Shown here: in pieces, positions 24,036 through 35,063 of the stretch | Position numbering within the stretch: the stretch's first letter is position 1 | Layout: every line of letters starts with the position of its first letter | NCBI GenBank assembly: GCA_029747015.1 | Contig: JAKOGI010002709.1 | Span: forward strand, 27,255-91,254 | DNA length: 64,000 nt | Source: Carnegiea gigantea | Taxonomy: Eukaryota > Streptophyta > Magnoliopsida > Caryophyllales > Cactaceae | Direction of reading: 5' to 3' | The notes under the pieces: generated by a model | The model's input: only the letters and a program-made list of their open reading frames with translations | The model's database searches: none | What the model was told of the DNA's origin: nothing | Translations under genes and position numbers: made by a program

Positions 24036-24148
24036 GTGCTCTGAGAAAATTATGAGTCTTTGGATGCTACGTGGTGTGGACTGAATGGCACTCTGGCTCT
24101 ACTCAAGTCTAGGATGTCGTGTTATTATTTCCTCTCCCTCATCTCCTT

Positions 24149-24158
24149 TATATAAATA
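24149..24158 (+). promoter_or_regulatory. TATA box of the antisense gene in element D
   Basis: 'tatataaata' on the plus strand is followed within ~50 bp by a pyrimidine-rich leader with 'cttcaactt' and 'ccttcatcttcaacc' tracts, as in plant 5' UTRs. It lies about 280 bp before the first ATG (24437) and just downstream of minisatellite array 1. Confidence 0.5.
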
Positions 24159-24436
24159 GAGTTGGATTCCTTAGGGGAGATCATTTGATTGCACCTTCAA
24201 ACTTTCTTAAGAGAGAAGCAAGTTTTTTTTAGAAAGATAGACTCTGCCCCTTTTTTCGTCCCTCTTCAACTTCACTGTAAAGCCTTAAAGCTCTTCCTTT
24301 GAATCTTCAAATGGGTTGTGCTCTTCTTTAACCTTCATCTTCAACCTTTGCCTTCATCCTCCTTCAATTCTCGCAAGTACGCGACTCCGTTCACCCCTTT
24401 GAAGGTTGTATTTGTATTATATCAATTGATTATGTC

Positions 24437-27089
24437 ATGTCGTCCTCGTGTTCAACGAGTGGGACTGTCCCTGAGGGGTTGACTGGTCCTCGGGTGGAGG
24501 GCCGTCACCCTCAGCTCCTAAACCTCTCAGCCCTAATTGATGGCTGGGTGCTAGCGTGCGTTCCCCCAAATAATCAATTTAGGAAACCTAAGAAAATTAC
24601 CTACACTGTGCCAGTGTATGAGCTCGACACTCCTTCTTAGTCTAGTTGCGAGTATTCCTCCGCTCCTAGTGTCCTTAGTATTGAGGGGGGTCGTTTACCA
24701 ATGGAAAATTGATACAGCTGTTTACCATATGATTGATGTCCAGGAACGCAGGTTGGCAAGGACAAAGATCACCATTCGTTTGAAGGCCCCCTAGCAGCTT
24801 ATGGCTAAAGGATGCTCGGAAGCTAACTCCCACTCTGCCTCGGACTGCCATAGACTAACTGTTGAAGTTTGTACTACTAGCACTAGCACCTCCGTAAGGG
24901 GAGGTGAGAGCCGTTCATTTAGTTCTCATTCGTTGGTCTCCACTTCCGAGAGAGGTCGTGCTCAGAAGGATCCAGTCCAAGAAATTGTGGCCAAAGGGAT
25001 GGTTTTCCTAGGGGCTCCTTCATGCTCGGACCATCAAGATGGGCTGAGCACCCATTTCCCTAACCCAAGGGTTGTGCACACCCTTAGGAGACTGGCATTG
25101 GAGGAGAAGTACCTTCTCGCCGCCAGGTACAAGCTCATCATTCCTAATCCTAATGCCATTGTAAATAAGCCGTCCCTGGATGTATAGCGATCTACCGAGT
25201 GGTCTTCTCCTATGGCCTAAGGTTTCCGCTTCATAAAGTCATTGTGGAGTTCTTGAATAAGTAAGACTTGACACCTGTGCAAGTTGTGCCTATGTCCTGG
25301 CATAATATTTGTTCTTGTATTACAACGTGTGAGTTACGTGGCTATCTTATATAGGCCGAGCCTTTGGGTTGGTGAATACGGTACAGAAGGCCCTAAGTGA
25401 GACTGGGGTATTGGTTGGTATAGTTTTAACAATAGGAAGGGCTTCATGATGGCTATTGAAAAGAAGTCCATGTTAAAGAACTGGACGTACGACTTCCTCT
25501 TTATTCACTGTGCGACAGGTCAGGGGGACCTTCCTAATTGGAAGAATGGAAAACCAGTCTATAATTAGTTTGGGGAGCTGACCGTGGAAGAAATAAAGGC
25601 CGTACGTTATTTCAAATATTACGTATGGGAAGATGACTATGCAAAGCCACTTTCGTCCTTCATGTCCAAAATAGTGGATGTGGGGAAAGAGCCCGAGCGT
25701 CGACGGTCCAAGTCGAGTGATAGGGAGCCCTAAACTGGCTTCCTAAATTGTCATACTTCGAGAACGACTTCTTTTTTGCTATCGCCAGCCACCTCCTTAT
25801 ACTTAAGAATTACTTCAAAGGTACTCTGCATCTTCCTTTTGTGCTATTCTTCCCCTAGTTCTAGCCTGACTTTCTTTTATTTTGTGCAGAGCAAGCTCGG
25901 GCGATGCTCTCGCCCTTCGAGAGTGGGCAGGCTATTGAGGAGGAGATAGCAGCCGAGAATAAACGGCGTCATGAGGAGGAAAGGTGCCACCGCATCGAGG
26001 CTCAGGCGATGAAGGTTTGTCCCAATAGGCCGTTCAATCGTTTGTTCCTTTTTTTCAGTTTCTATGAGTTTACGTATTGACTTAACATATTTGACAGACA
26101 CCGAGGATTGTGCTGCGCGGTCGGAAACCTCTGATAGTGTCATGAGCCTTCCTCGCGCGGATGCTCACAAGCGCCCGCGTCCAGAGGAGGAGCAAGAGGT
26201 GGCCGTGTTTCGGCCCCTACATTTGTGAGGGCCGACCCGCCTCCCTCTAAGGGCATGAGGATTGAGCAGGCCACCTAACCACCAGTTGGGGGGCCTGCGT
26301 GAATATGACGGCTTAGGCCATGCATTTCTTGGAGGCTGACCCCTTAGCCAAGTCAGCCCTCATGGAGCATCTTGCCAAGTCATGGGACTTGGCCCCTTCT
26401 CGCTCCTCAGAGACACCAAGGGTCACTGAGGAGCAAGTGGCCATTGTTGAGGTAAAGCTGTGTCTCTCTTTACTCATATTTTTTTTTGGGTCGTTTTTCT
26501 GCTTTGGCTGACCATGTCATGTCATTTGGCCAGGCCTTCACCTGACGTTGAAGGCCGTGAGATCAACACCGTCCATCTCTGTCTTGGAGAAGCAAATTTG
26601 CAACCTCTAAAGTTCTAAGGCCCTACTGCAAGGGCAGATTGGGGACCTCCAGATGGAGCGACAAAAGTCGGTGGAGTCAGCGGCCAAGTACAAGTGCCAC
26701 TGGGAGAGTTAAAGAAAGAGAAGGAGGCCTGGGAGGCCGACAATGTAGAGCCGCGACATCAATTAGAAGAGGCTTCTATGAAGATAAAGGCTGAGACTGT
26801 TGCTAGAAATGAAAAGGTGGCCAAGGCCAAGCAGCAGGGCTACCGTCGCAGTCATGAGGACCGTACGGACTTAGCGGCGTACGTTAAGTACATCGCAGAC
26901 CGCCTCCAAGCTCGTGCCAAAGGTAAAAATCTTGAGCTGGTATACTTCATACTGCCTGTATTCGATGAAGACAGTCTGGGCGATGCCAACGATACCATGC
27001 CCCTAAACGGTGAGGCTGCGACTCTTAATGGTGATAATGACAAGGCCGCGGTGTGTGAGGCCAGTGACGATGAGGACCCGGACATCTGA
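24437..27089 (+). pseudogene. Antisense intron-bearing gene, Transposase_28-like plus coiled coil
   Basis: Plus-strand coding opposite to D's gag-pol. Exon 1 (24437-25820, several stops and one frame change near 25180) contains IYRVVFSYGLRFPLHKVIVEF and DLTPVQVVPMSWHNI. These resemble the Pfam 'putative gypsy type transposon' family (Transposase_28), whose hallmark is YGLR-PLHP-F-.EFL followed by P.QL.PN.W. Three candidate introns have GT-AG ends: 25821-25889, 26014-26097 and 26452-26533. Joining exon 1 to exon 2 keeps the frame, and exon 2 (25890-26013) is fully open and Glu/Arg-rich. The next junction is off by one base. The last exon ends in a Lys/Glu-rich coiled coil and an acidic tail (DDEDPDI, stop 27087-27089). 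The frame is decayed by scattered stops, so it is probably not functional here. Antisense extra ORFs are known in Tat elements; the introns are my inference. Confidence 0.6.
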
Positions 27090-27364
27090 TGTAGAAGGGT
27101 CTTTGCTTGTTTTTATTTTTCTCCTTTACTTTTTATTTTTAGCTTCTTGATCCATATGGTGTTTGTACTTTTGCGCTCATATTCAAGGAAATCCTTGGGT
27201 TTGCCATTTACTTCTTCACTTGTTGTTTCACTTGTTGTCATCTGTGCACATGTCTTTGTATCTATTTTGCAATCATTGGTGCTCTATAAGCTTCTGACCC
27301 CTAAGGGAAACAATTAGTGAAGGAAGTTGGTTCTCTATCACAGTCATCCCATAGCACTTGTTAA

Positions 27365-27925
27365 GACGCTCGGCCCCTCCGAGGGGCTAATAGTATAGCA
27401 ACCAGCCCCTAGGCCGTGCTGTGGGACCCTTAACCCCTTGTGGGCTAAAGGTATAGTGACTGACCCAAAGCCGTTCTATGAGACCCCCAGCCCCTTGGGG
27501 GCTAAAGGTATAGCGACCGACCCCTAGGCCATGCTTTGGAAACCTCAGTCCCTTGGAGGGCTAAAGGCCTAGCAACCGGCCCTTAGGCCGTGCTTTGGGA
27601 TCCTTAGCCCTTTGAGGGTTAAAGGTATAATGATCGGCTCCTAGGTTGTGCAGTGGGACCCTTAGTCCCTTGGGGGTTAAAGGTATAGCAACCGGCCCCT
27701 AGGCCATGCTTTGAGACCCTCAGCCCCTTGGGAGCTAAAGGTATAGTGATCGGCCTAAAGGCATGCTTTAGGACTTTCAACCCCTTGGGGGCTAAAGGTA
27801 TGGCGACCCAGCCCTAAGCTGTGCTTTGGGACAATAAACCCCTTAGGGCTAAAGATATAGCGACTAGCCCATAGGCCGTGCATTAGGACCTTTATCCCCA
27901 TTTGGGGGCTAAAGGTGTAAGAGAG
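27365..27925 (+). repeat. 58-bp hairpin minisatellite, array 2
   Basis: Ten units of the same repeat as 23250-24035, aligned on 'gctaaagg'-like cores at 27386, 27444, 27501, 27560, 27618, 27676, 27734, 27791, 27848 and 27908 (57-60 bp apart), same orientation. It starts about 280 bp after the stop of the antisense gene, so the two arrays bracket that gene. Confidence 0.92.
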
Positions 27926-27959
27926 CTAGATGAGCAGATAAGAACCTTTGTGGTCGATG

Positions 27960-29150
27960 TATTTATTAGAAAAAACGCATCAGTACATTGCATGAAGCTT
28001 TAAGGAAAAAGCTACTAGTGATAATACTTCCGCAGATTACTGTTATGCTATGTTCTAGGGATGGAAGTGCCTTTGGCAATTATAAGACGATATGTGCCCG
28101 GCTGCACCTGCTCTGTCATCTTTTAAGGTCCTTCCCAATTTACCATGATCTTACCATGCTCACCTGCGTGTGCCACAGCTTTAGTTTAGCGAAGGACTAA
28201 GTCTGCGATCTGGATCGGATAGAGTTTTACCATATGATCATGGAGCCGTGCGACCCGGAGTTTTTAGAGTGTCTCTCTCAGAAGGGCATCACCCCTAACA
28301 GAGGGTAACAGATCGAGAGCCTCTCAGAGGGCCTTATTATTGAGTTCTTCTTAGAAGGTGGTAAGATAATGGGTGTGAAGTGTTACTTTGAGCGGCAGCA
28401 CAGCTTCCGAGCCATACATTAACATGAAGGGTATTTCCCCCGTGGCTATTTTTTCGGGTTGTATGGATTGACCATAAAACGCCATGTAGTTCATTGGCCT
28501 GTTTGCCTTTCACGTAGTCGAGTTTCTTCTGTAAGTTGTGTAGGATAACTTTGTTTGCAACCTAGGCTTGGCCATTTCTCTGGGGATGGGCCACCGCTGT
28601 GAACTGAGCTTGACACCCTAGGGTACTAAGGTAATCAGTGACCTTTTACCGTGTCGCATTGTCGGCCATTGTTGAAGATCATTGCTCGAGAAACGCTAAA
28701 GTGGGTGATGATATTTTTTCAAATAAACTTCCGTACTTCAGCGGCGGTGATAGAAGCGATGACCTCAGCCTCTACCCAATTTGTGAAGTAATCCACCATA
28801 ACAAAGAGGTATTTTTGTTGACCTGTGGCTTTGGGAAAGGGTCCTAGTATGCCCATTCCCCAGGTGGCAAATGGTAGGGGATTGATGATTGGCATTCAGG
28901 GGGTAAAGGCCCGTCGCTGGATGGGCACAAACTTCAAACATTTGACGCAGGTGCGGATCAGACTCATAGCATCCTTGCGTAGAGAAGGATAGTAGTAGCC
29001 AGTCCGTATTGCGGTAGCCGCTAGGGCGCACCTGGCTAATATGAGAACTGCATATCTCTTCACACAATTCTTCGAGGATCTTTTTCCCTATTTTCGGGGT
29101 CACATAGCGTAGAAGTGGTCGGGCATAGGACCGTTTGTATAAGATTCCTT
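27960..29150 (-). pseudogene. Integrase region of element D
   Basis: On the minus strand, from about 29103, the frame carries a zinc-binding-like stretch ending RTCVKCLKFVPIQRR, then NPLPFATWGMGILGPFPKAT and QQKYLFVMVDYFTNWVEAE. These are Ty3/gypsy integrase motifs: the HHCC C-x-x-C and the first catalytic Asp region, where the usual WGMDI reads WGMGI, so the Asp is lost. Downstream the frame shifts and the C-terminal part is barely readable to about 27960. Dead. Confidence 0.65.
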
Positions 29151-29379
29151 CGAATAATATGAACTAATTTGCCCGTCTTTTCACTCAGTCGGCCCCTTTG
29201 GTGTCTAGGGGCAGCGTGCCGTCTGTTAAGTACGCACGACTGGGATCCATCTAGGTGGAATTCCTATCCAACCAAAGGATTTCGAGAGGGTCAATGCTCC
29301 ATTCCATTGAGGTTTCTCACGGGATTCTTTTCGACTTCCCATCTTCTTAAGAGCTAGCTAGTTTCGATAGAGCACCCAC

Positions 29380-29950
29380 TTGCCGATTTTCTGACCACGG
29401 TATATGGGTTATCGAGAAATGCTTCAATAGCTGAGTGACCTCCCATACCCATCAGACATAGGCCGCCATAGTGTCATCCTTTACTTTATACTCCCCATTA
29501 AGTTCACTGACGACGAATTGGTAGTCCGAGAACACCTTAATCGAGTCTATCCTTGCCGTATAACACAGTTCCACACCCGTTATCACGGCCTCATATTCTG
29601 GCCTCGTTATTAGATGTCGTGAACATGAATTTCAAGGATGCTCGTGCCTCTCTCCCTAGAGGCTTTCGATGATCAGGTCAGTGCCACTGCCGTCTTTAGT
29701 GGGCGAGTCGTCCACATAAAGGTTCCAAGAGGGGGAAGGTGATGTTGCCTCTGGAGGAGTGCTGGCATTTTCGGCTAAGAAATCCGCTAAGGCTTGGGCC
29801 TTGATTGCTCATCCCGCCTCAAAGACGAGGTCATATTAAAATAGTTCCACTGCCCATTTTAAGAGTCTTTTAGAGGCGTCTAATGGAACATTTTTTAGAG
29901 GCTGGTCGGTGAGGATGGCTACCTTATGCACTTTGAAGTAAGGCCATAGT
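29380..29950 (-). pseudogene. RNase H region of element D
   Basis: The minus-strand translation shows VHKVAILTDQPLKNV and LKWAVELF, the connection and first RNase H typical of Tat elements. It then shows WNLYVDDSPTKDGSG and RPEYEAVITGVELCYTARI, the second RNase H, in which the usual W.L.VDGSS...GSGAG and EYEAL..GL are recognisable. Several stops and frame changes are present. Two RNase H modules are characteristic of the Tat lineage. Confidence 0.55.
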
Positions 29951-30029
29951 TTCTCGTTAGCCATCACCAGCGTGTAAGCAAACTTCTTAATTAGCAGATA
30001 GTTTACTTCAGCCCCAGCTAGTGCGTGAC

Positions 30030-31135
30030 TTACATAATATACCGAGATATTTTCCTTGGCACTAGGACTGCACTCACAGCATATTCTAAGACGGCCATGT
30101 AGAGTAGGAGCATTTCTTCAGAGACGGGGCTGGCTATTTCTGGTAGGTGAGCCAGGTATGCCTTCAGCACCTGGAAGGCATCATCTGCCTCCTTCTCCCA
30201 CATAAAATTGGCTCGCCTCTGGAGGATGCGGAAGAAAGGCTGGCATTTATCGGCAGATTTTGACATGAAGCGGCCTAAGGCTGCGATACACCTGGTTAGT
30301 CGCTGGACTTCCTTGATGTTTCGCGGGGGTTTCATGTCTAACACTGCTTTGACTTTGTTTGGATTGGCCTCTATCCCGCGACTGTTGATCATGAAGGATA
30401 GGAACTTTCCTGACTGGACTCCAAACACACACTTCTTCGAGTTGAGCTTCATGTCGTAGGTTCGAAGAATCTCGAACGTCTTTCGCAAATCTTGGTTGTG
30501 CTCGACTTCACGCATGCTTTTGACTATCGTATCATCCACATGTACTTCCATTGTCTGCACGATAAGAGGTTCAAAAGCTTTGTTTACCAAATGTTGGTAG
30601 GTAGCTCCTGTGTTTTTTAGCCCGAAGGGCATTACCTATAGTAATTTAGCCCCCGATTGGTCAGAATGCAGTCTTTTCTTGATCATCTGGGCACAAGGGT
30701 ATTTGGTGGTACCCTGAAAATGCGTCCATAGAGCTCAATAGGGCATGCCCTACTGTGGCACCCACCAATTTTCTATCTTCGGCAGGGGATAGCTGTCCTT
30801 CGGGCATGCCTTATTTAGGTTTGTGAAGTCGACGTACATCCTCCATGTCCTATTGTGTTTCTAACGAGTACTGCGTTTGAAATCCACTTAGGATATTGGC
30901 ATTCCCTAATGAAGCCTGTCTCCAACGACTTCTTCACCTCCGCTGTTACCGCCGCAACCCTCTTGAGGCCCATGTGTTGTTTCTTCTGAATCACTCGCTT
31001 GTGCGTTGGATCCACATTCAGTTGATGCTCCATGACCACAGCGTTAATGCTGGGCATTTCCTCGGGACTGAAGGCCAAGACTTCTTGATACTCCTGCAGG
31101 AGTTTAACCAAGGAGCGCCGGGTTGTAGCCTCCAT
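30030..31135 (-). pseudogene. Reverse transcriptase of element D
   Basis: Two large minus-strand blocks. 31135-30815 is the RT N-terminus, ending in ISNAVLVRNT near the usual PKWLANVVVV..KN.KWRMCVD, then frame-shifted. 30632-30030 starts MPFGLKNTGATYQHLVNKAF and carries the catalytic VHVDDTIVKS (consensus YVDDMIVKS), followed by the thumb with LNSKKCVFGV and the connection. The break between the blocks (about 30650-30830) removes part of the palm by frameshift and stops. Clear family assignment, non-functional copy. Confidence 0.85.
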
Positions 31136-31439
31136 CTCTCAGCCCAACTGAAACATTCGATTAGGACGCCCTTCGTCAAAGGAGATCTCTTCGATGTCGT
31201 CGACGGCCTTAGGGCATGGTCGTTCAGGATCGGCCGAAGCTAGGGTATGTATCACTAGGGCTTCGGTGGGGGGAGGAAGCACAGTCTGCTGCTTTTTATC
31301 TGAAGGTGGAGGCCTTGCAGGTCCCGCGCTCATCCGAACGCTCCACTGGTGGCTGGATGCTGACAAGGTACCATTCTCGGGCTATCCGTTGGTCTCCTTA
31401 CAATTTGCCAATGCTCTCATTGTGTGCCTTGGACTGGAC

Positions 31440-31958
31440 CTAAAGTAAGTATGAAGTGATGATAGCTTTTACCTTGTGCAATGTTAGTTGCCCTAAAACG
31501 ACATTGTGGGCCATGGGGACATCGACTACGAGGAAGTCATCCTCTAAGTTCTTTGCCTTGCCCTTGTCCTCAAACCGTAGTGGGAGCAGGATCATTCCTG
31601 CGGGGTTCACCTCTTATCCTCCAAAGCCCAGAATAGGGTGAACCAGGGGAATGATATCTCTCCCAGGGTGTTTGAGCTTCTTTAAACAATCCTAGGTGAT
31701 GATATCCACAGAGCTCTCGGTATCAATTAGAATTCGACGGAGGATGGCGCTTGTCACTTTCAGCTCAACTAATAGCAGGCCGTTGTGGTGAGGTAAAGTA
31801 TGGGCCTTCGCGTCTGTTGATTGTGAGAACCGTGACACGGCTCCCCGGTTCGGCGGTAAAGACTTGCTGCACTTATCGTAACTGAGCCTTCCAGGCCGAT
31901 CGGGGAATGCCCTCCGCATATCAGCCAGCGATGGTAGCTTATGAAAGGCCTTTCTCAA
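31440..31958 (-). pseudogene. Aspartic protease region of element D
   Basis: Minus strand: HTLPHHNGLLLVELKVTSAI followed by ILIDTESSVDIIT. The consensus in Tat elements is VLIDTGSSADII, so the catalytic DTG reads DTE, which should abolish activity. Further on come IIPLVHPILGFGG and AHNVVLGQLTLHKVKAI, matching the P..G..LGRP.L...KA.. segment of Tat proteases. One stop lies directly after the active-site block. Confidence 0.7.
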
Positions 31959-31959
31959 C

Positions 31960-32832
31960 TCCCTACATTCAGTGGTGGTGTGCCTGTTTTATTCGTAAAG
32001 CTCACAATACTTCTGCGTGTTGTGTGGTTTGGGTGCCGTGGTCATAGGTTGCGGTTTCTTCAGCATTGGATGTTCTTTCACCTCTATCAGTATACTTCTG
32101 GGATCCGCGGTGAAGTTCGAGTCCATAACTTCGAGCCTCGGCCTCCTGTCTCCTCGCCCTATATTCCCATCAGCCGGGATCTTAGCTTCCTGAAGGCGTC
32201 TGTGCTCTCTGCACAGATTTCTATCGCATGGATAAAATCTGCGACCTTTCTCAAGGCCTCAGCCTGAGTGGTTTCCTTCTATTCGGCTAAAGAGAAATTG
32301 AATTGTCCACTCTTTAGGCTGTTCAGGAAAGAGGTGTATGCCATCGCATCTTCCAAATCAGGGATCAAGATCGCCTCCTGGTGGAAACGCTTGATAAACT
32401 CTATAAGGCCTCCTGCGATCGCTGCTTAATTTTGGATAGGTGGATGCTAGTCCGCTTCTCCTTACGGCTAGCGATGAATTGGCTGACGAATATATCGGAC
32501 AAGTCTTGAAAACAGAAAACACTTCTGAGAGCCAGCCTATTGAGCCAGGACTGAGCTACCCCCTTTAAGGTGGCCGGGAAGTAACGGCAGTACGCAGCAT
32601 CATCGACATCCTAGACATACATCTGAGCCTTATACACACTAAGGTGTTATTTCGGGTCCGTGGTCCCATCGTATAGGCTTATAGTGCGTATATTAACTTT
32701 CCCGTAGTAAGGGGCATTGATTATTTCTGCACTAAAAGGAGTGGAGAAAGGGATGGGCCCTGTTTGGGCGGTCATTCCAGATACCTTGATGGGCGTCTCA
32801 AGGTGACATTCCACCTCCACTATCGATGACAT
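31960..32832 (-). pseudogene. gag copy 2 of element D
   Basis: The minus-strand frame from ATG at 32832 (MSSIVEVECHLETPIKVSG) leads into INAPYYGKVNIRTISLYDGT, then after a stop the retrotransposon gag core (YCRYFPATLKGVAQSW, QDLSDIFVSQFIASRKE). It ends in a degenerate CCHC knuckle, YCELYE.NRHTTTECRELRK, in which the second Cys/His position is Tyr and a stop has arisen. The first ~330 bp duplicate the sequence at 34110-34430, on the other side of LTR K. Confidence 0.7.
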
Positions 32833-32861
32833 TGTAGCAAATCAAGATTGGCCACATTTTT

Positions 32862-32882
32862 AGGGCAACCGCGCCAAAAACT
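32862..32882 (-). other. Primer-binding-site-like motif after LTR K
   Basis: AGTTTTTGGCGCGGTTGCCC on the minus strand, one mismatch from the AGTTTTTGGCGCCGTTGCC phrase that follows many Athila/Tat LTRs. It directly abuts the LTR end ...CCTATCA. Confidence 0.65.
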
Positions 32883-34121
32883 TGATAGGCCCACAAGCGC
32901 ACAGTGGCGTTATAGCAAATTAAGGTTGATCCCACAAAGACTAGGTTGATCTATCGGGTGACATTCCCTCAAGATATGCTAAGCGAATCCAAACTTTAGA
33001 TTGATAAAAATACGAAGATAAGGAAACAACTATAACTAATTTAAGTTGAAATAAACATCCAAGATTATCCTCCACCACATGATAAATCATTCAAGTGCAT
33101 TACACATCGATCAATCTAAGCCAACTCAGTTTAAAGAATAATAATCAAGGTATCACTACTCTCTTTCAAGTTATAGTGAAATGCATAGAATTAATCAATC
33201 CCCTACTTTCGTGGCTTTCAATCAATCTAGACTCCTTAAGGAAAAGGATTATCATGCAAGCCCTCTTAAATGACAAATCCTTCTCAAGAATTCACACATT
33301 CAAGTCCGATTTTAGTTTTCCAATGCCAAGCTTCACCTTTCAGTACTTCACCCAACACCCAAAATCAAGCAAGAAGATGGCCAATCAACATGCTTACAAA
33401 TCAAAACTCTAAAATTAGATTAAACATGAAATCAACATGAATTGAACGATTGAAGTGCAAACACTCGAAGCAAATTCATTAATTGGTTTACAAAATCCCA
33501 GATCTGAAAATCTACTATAATATGATTAAATTAAATATCTAACTACTCTAAACCGATAAATCTAAAGAGAAAAGAGGAGAAGAAAGAAGAATTTGTCCAT
33601 CCAAAATGCGTGCTTGAATCTTTCGATTGCAGAACCAGATCCCGCTTCCTCGTGAATCTTCTTCTGCACCTTGCTCCCCCTCACTCTAAAATGAAGTCTA
33701 AATCTGACTAGATGGTAGAATGATGGATCCCCCTTCAAGCAGCCGAGTATGTCTATATATAGCAACTCCCCTTCATTCTCAACCATAAAAACCAAGGAAA
33801 ACGAACAGGTGCAGTAGTTACAAGCTCACGATAGGCATGACAGCCACCATTAGCAGCCCGTGGTGCTGGTTGGACCTAAATTTTCTGCTCTTCTCTTGCT
33901 CCATGGGCATAACATCACATGTGTGTCCATGAGGGGTCAAAATATGCTCAAATGAGCATCAAATGCTGGGTCAAATGGCCTAAAATCCTGCAAAATACAT
34001 AAAACAATCATACCCAAGTATAAATCGAGAATAGGAGCACAAATAGTAACTTAAAGCACATAATTCTCCTAAAAATGGAGGAAAATGACCCTAAAATAAT
34101 ATATATGTTAAGCAGTTATCA
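32883..34121 (-). repeat. LTR K: Athila-like 5' LTR (1239 bp) between two gag copies
   Basis: On the minus strand it starts TGATAACTGCTTAAC and ends GGGCCTATCA, followed by the PBS-like motif. There is no TSD (GTTTC before, AGTTT after), and it is followed by PBS and gag, so it behaves as a 5' LTR rather than a solo LTR. Its sequence is unrelated to D's own 3' LTR (22152-22578). Short ORFs inside it are not meaningful. Confidence 0.65.
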
Positions 34122-34913
34122 GAAACACTTTCGAGAGTCAGCCTATTGAGCCAGAACTGAGCTATCCCCTTCAAGGTGGCTAGGAAGTAATGGCAGTATG
34201 TGGTATCATTAACATCCTGGACATACATCTGAGCTTTATACAGCCCAAGGTGTTCTTCCAGGTCTGTTGTCCCACTGTACAGGTCTATAGTGTGCATCTT
34301 AACTTCCTGTAGTAGGGGCGTTGATTATTTCCGCACTGAAAGGAGTGGAGAAAGGGATGGGCCCTATTCAGCTGGCCGTTCCAGATACCTTAATGGGAGT
34401 GTCAAGGTGACGTCCCACCTCCACTATCGATGGGCTTGTTCCAAAGAGGTCGGCCCTCGGGGGGTTGTGCAAGGATCAACCATGGTGACAGGAGCCCTGG
34501 CCGCGTGTGCCTCCTGAGGGAGGACTGTGAGTACGCTCCCCGGCCAAGTGACGCTCAGGAGTGCGTCGGCTTCCCGAAGCTGCCCCTCGGGGCTTCGAGG
34601 TCTGCTCCTATTCCTCAAATCAGACAGTACGTCGGAAATAAGTAGCGTATACCGTAGAGGTCATGGTTGATTTCACAGATCTTTCAGGGGTCGTCCTGTG
34701 GTCCTGCAGGGTGTCCACTCTAGCAGACCGGTCGCGGTTTCCATCCTGAGATCGTCCATCCTTTTCCAGGCAAGCCATTTCTCTTACTTTGTCACTGCGA
34801 TGATGCGACCTAACGGGAACGTGCCTGTAGGATGGCTCACCTCCCGCGGTAGGCACATAGTCAAAGGTAGGTAGAGGCCTCACGAAGTTCGCAACCTCCA
34901 TGGCTTTCTTCAC
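34122..34913 (-). pseudogene. gag copy 1 of element D
   Basis: Minus strand: N-terminal region from about 34913 (MKKAMEVANFVRPLPTFDY), several stops, then SPSIVEVGRHLDTPIKVSG, FSTPFSAEIINAP and, after a frame change, LYSGTTDLEEHLGLYKAQMY and HYFLATLKGIAQFWLNRL, the Retrotrans_gag core. It is cut off by LTR K at 34121. The piece after SPSIVEV is repeated in gag copy 2 with moderate divergence. Confidence 0.7.
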
Positions 34914-34999
34914 TTGCTCGTCACTTGCTGTAGGATTGTGTTAGCATAGTGGACATAAGGTTCTTCAGCGCTCTCCCACCATGACATAGGCTTCCCGTT

Positions 35000-35063
35000 T
35001 TGGTGGGCGCTGGTCCATGGGTGCTACGATGGGCCCTTCTCAAATCCTTATATTTTCCAAATC
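35000..35063 (-). repeat. Remnant 5' LTR plus PBS of element D
   Basis: 35063-35017 matches the first ~47 bp of the 3' LTR (TGGAAAATATAAGGATTTGA...). It then jumps straight to CAGCGCCCACC, the PBS-side sequence. About 380 bp of LTR, including its TATA box, is therefore missing at the 5' end. Confidence 0.65.

Larger units (their letters stand above)
22152..35063 (-). mobile_element. Element D: Tat-type Ty3/gypsy with antisense genes
   Basis: Runs right to left. Order on the minus strand: remnant 5' LTR and PBS (35063-35000), gag, an intervening LTR (K), a second gag copy, protease, RT, RNase H, integrase, minisatellite, antisense coding unit, minisatellite, short antisense ORF, polypurine tract and 3' LTR (22578-22152). 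The PBS-side phrase GCGCCCACC and the motifs VDDTIVKS, TATWGMG-like and FP.ATG..YLFV are typical of the Tat lineage. Every coding region carries stops or frameshifts. Flanks (gagga / aatca) do not form a TSD. It interrupts the gag of element C. Confidence 0.75.
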
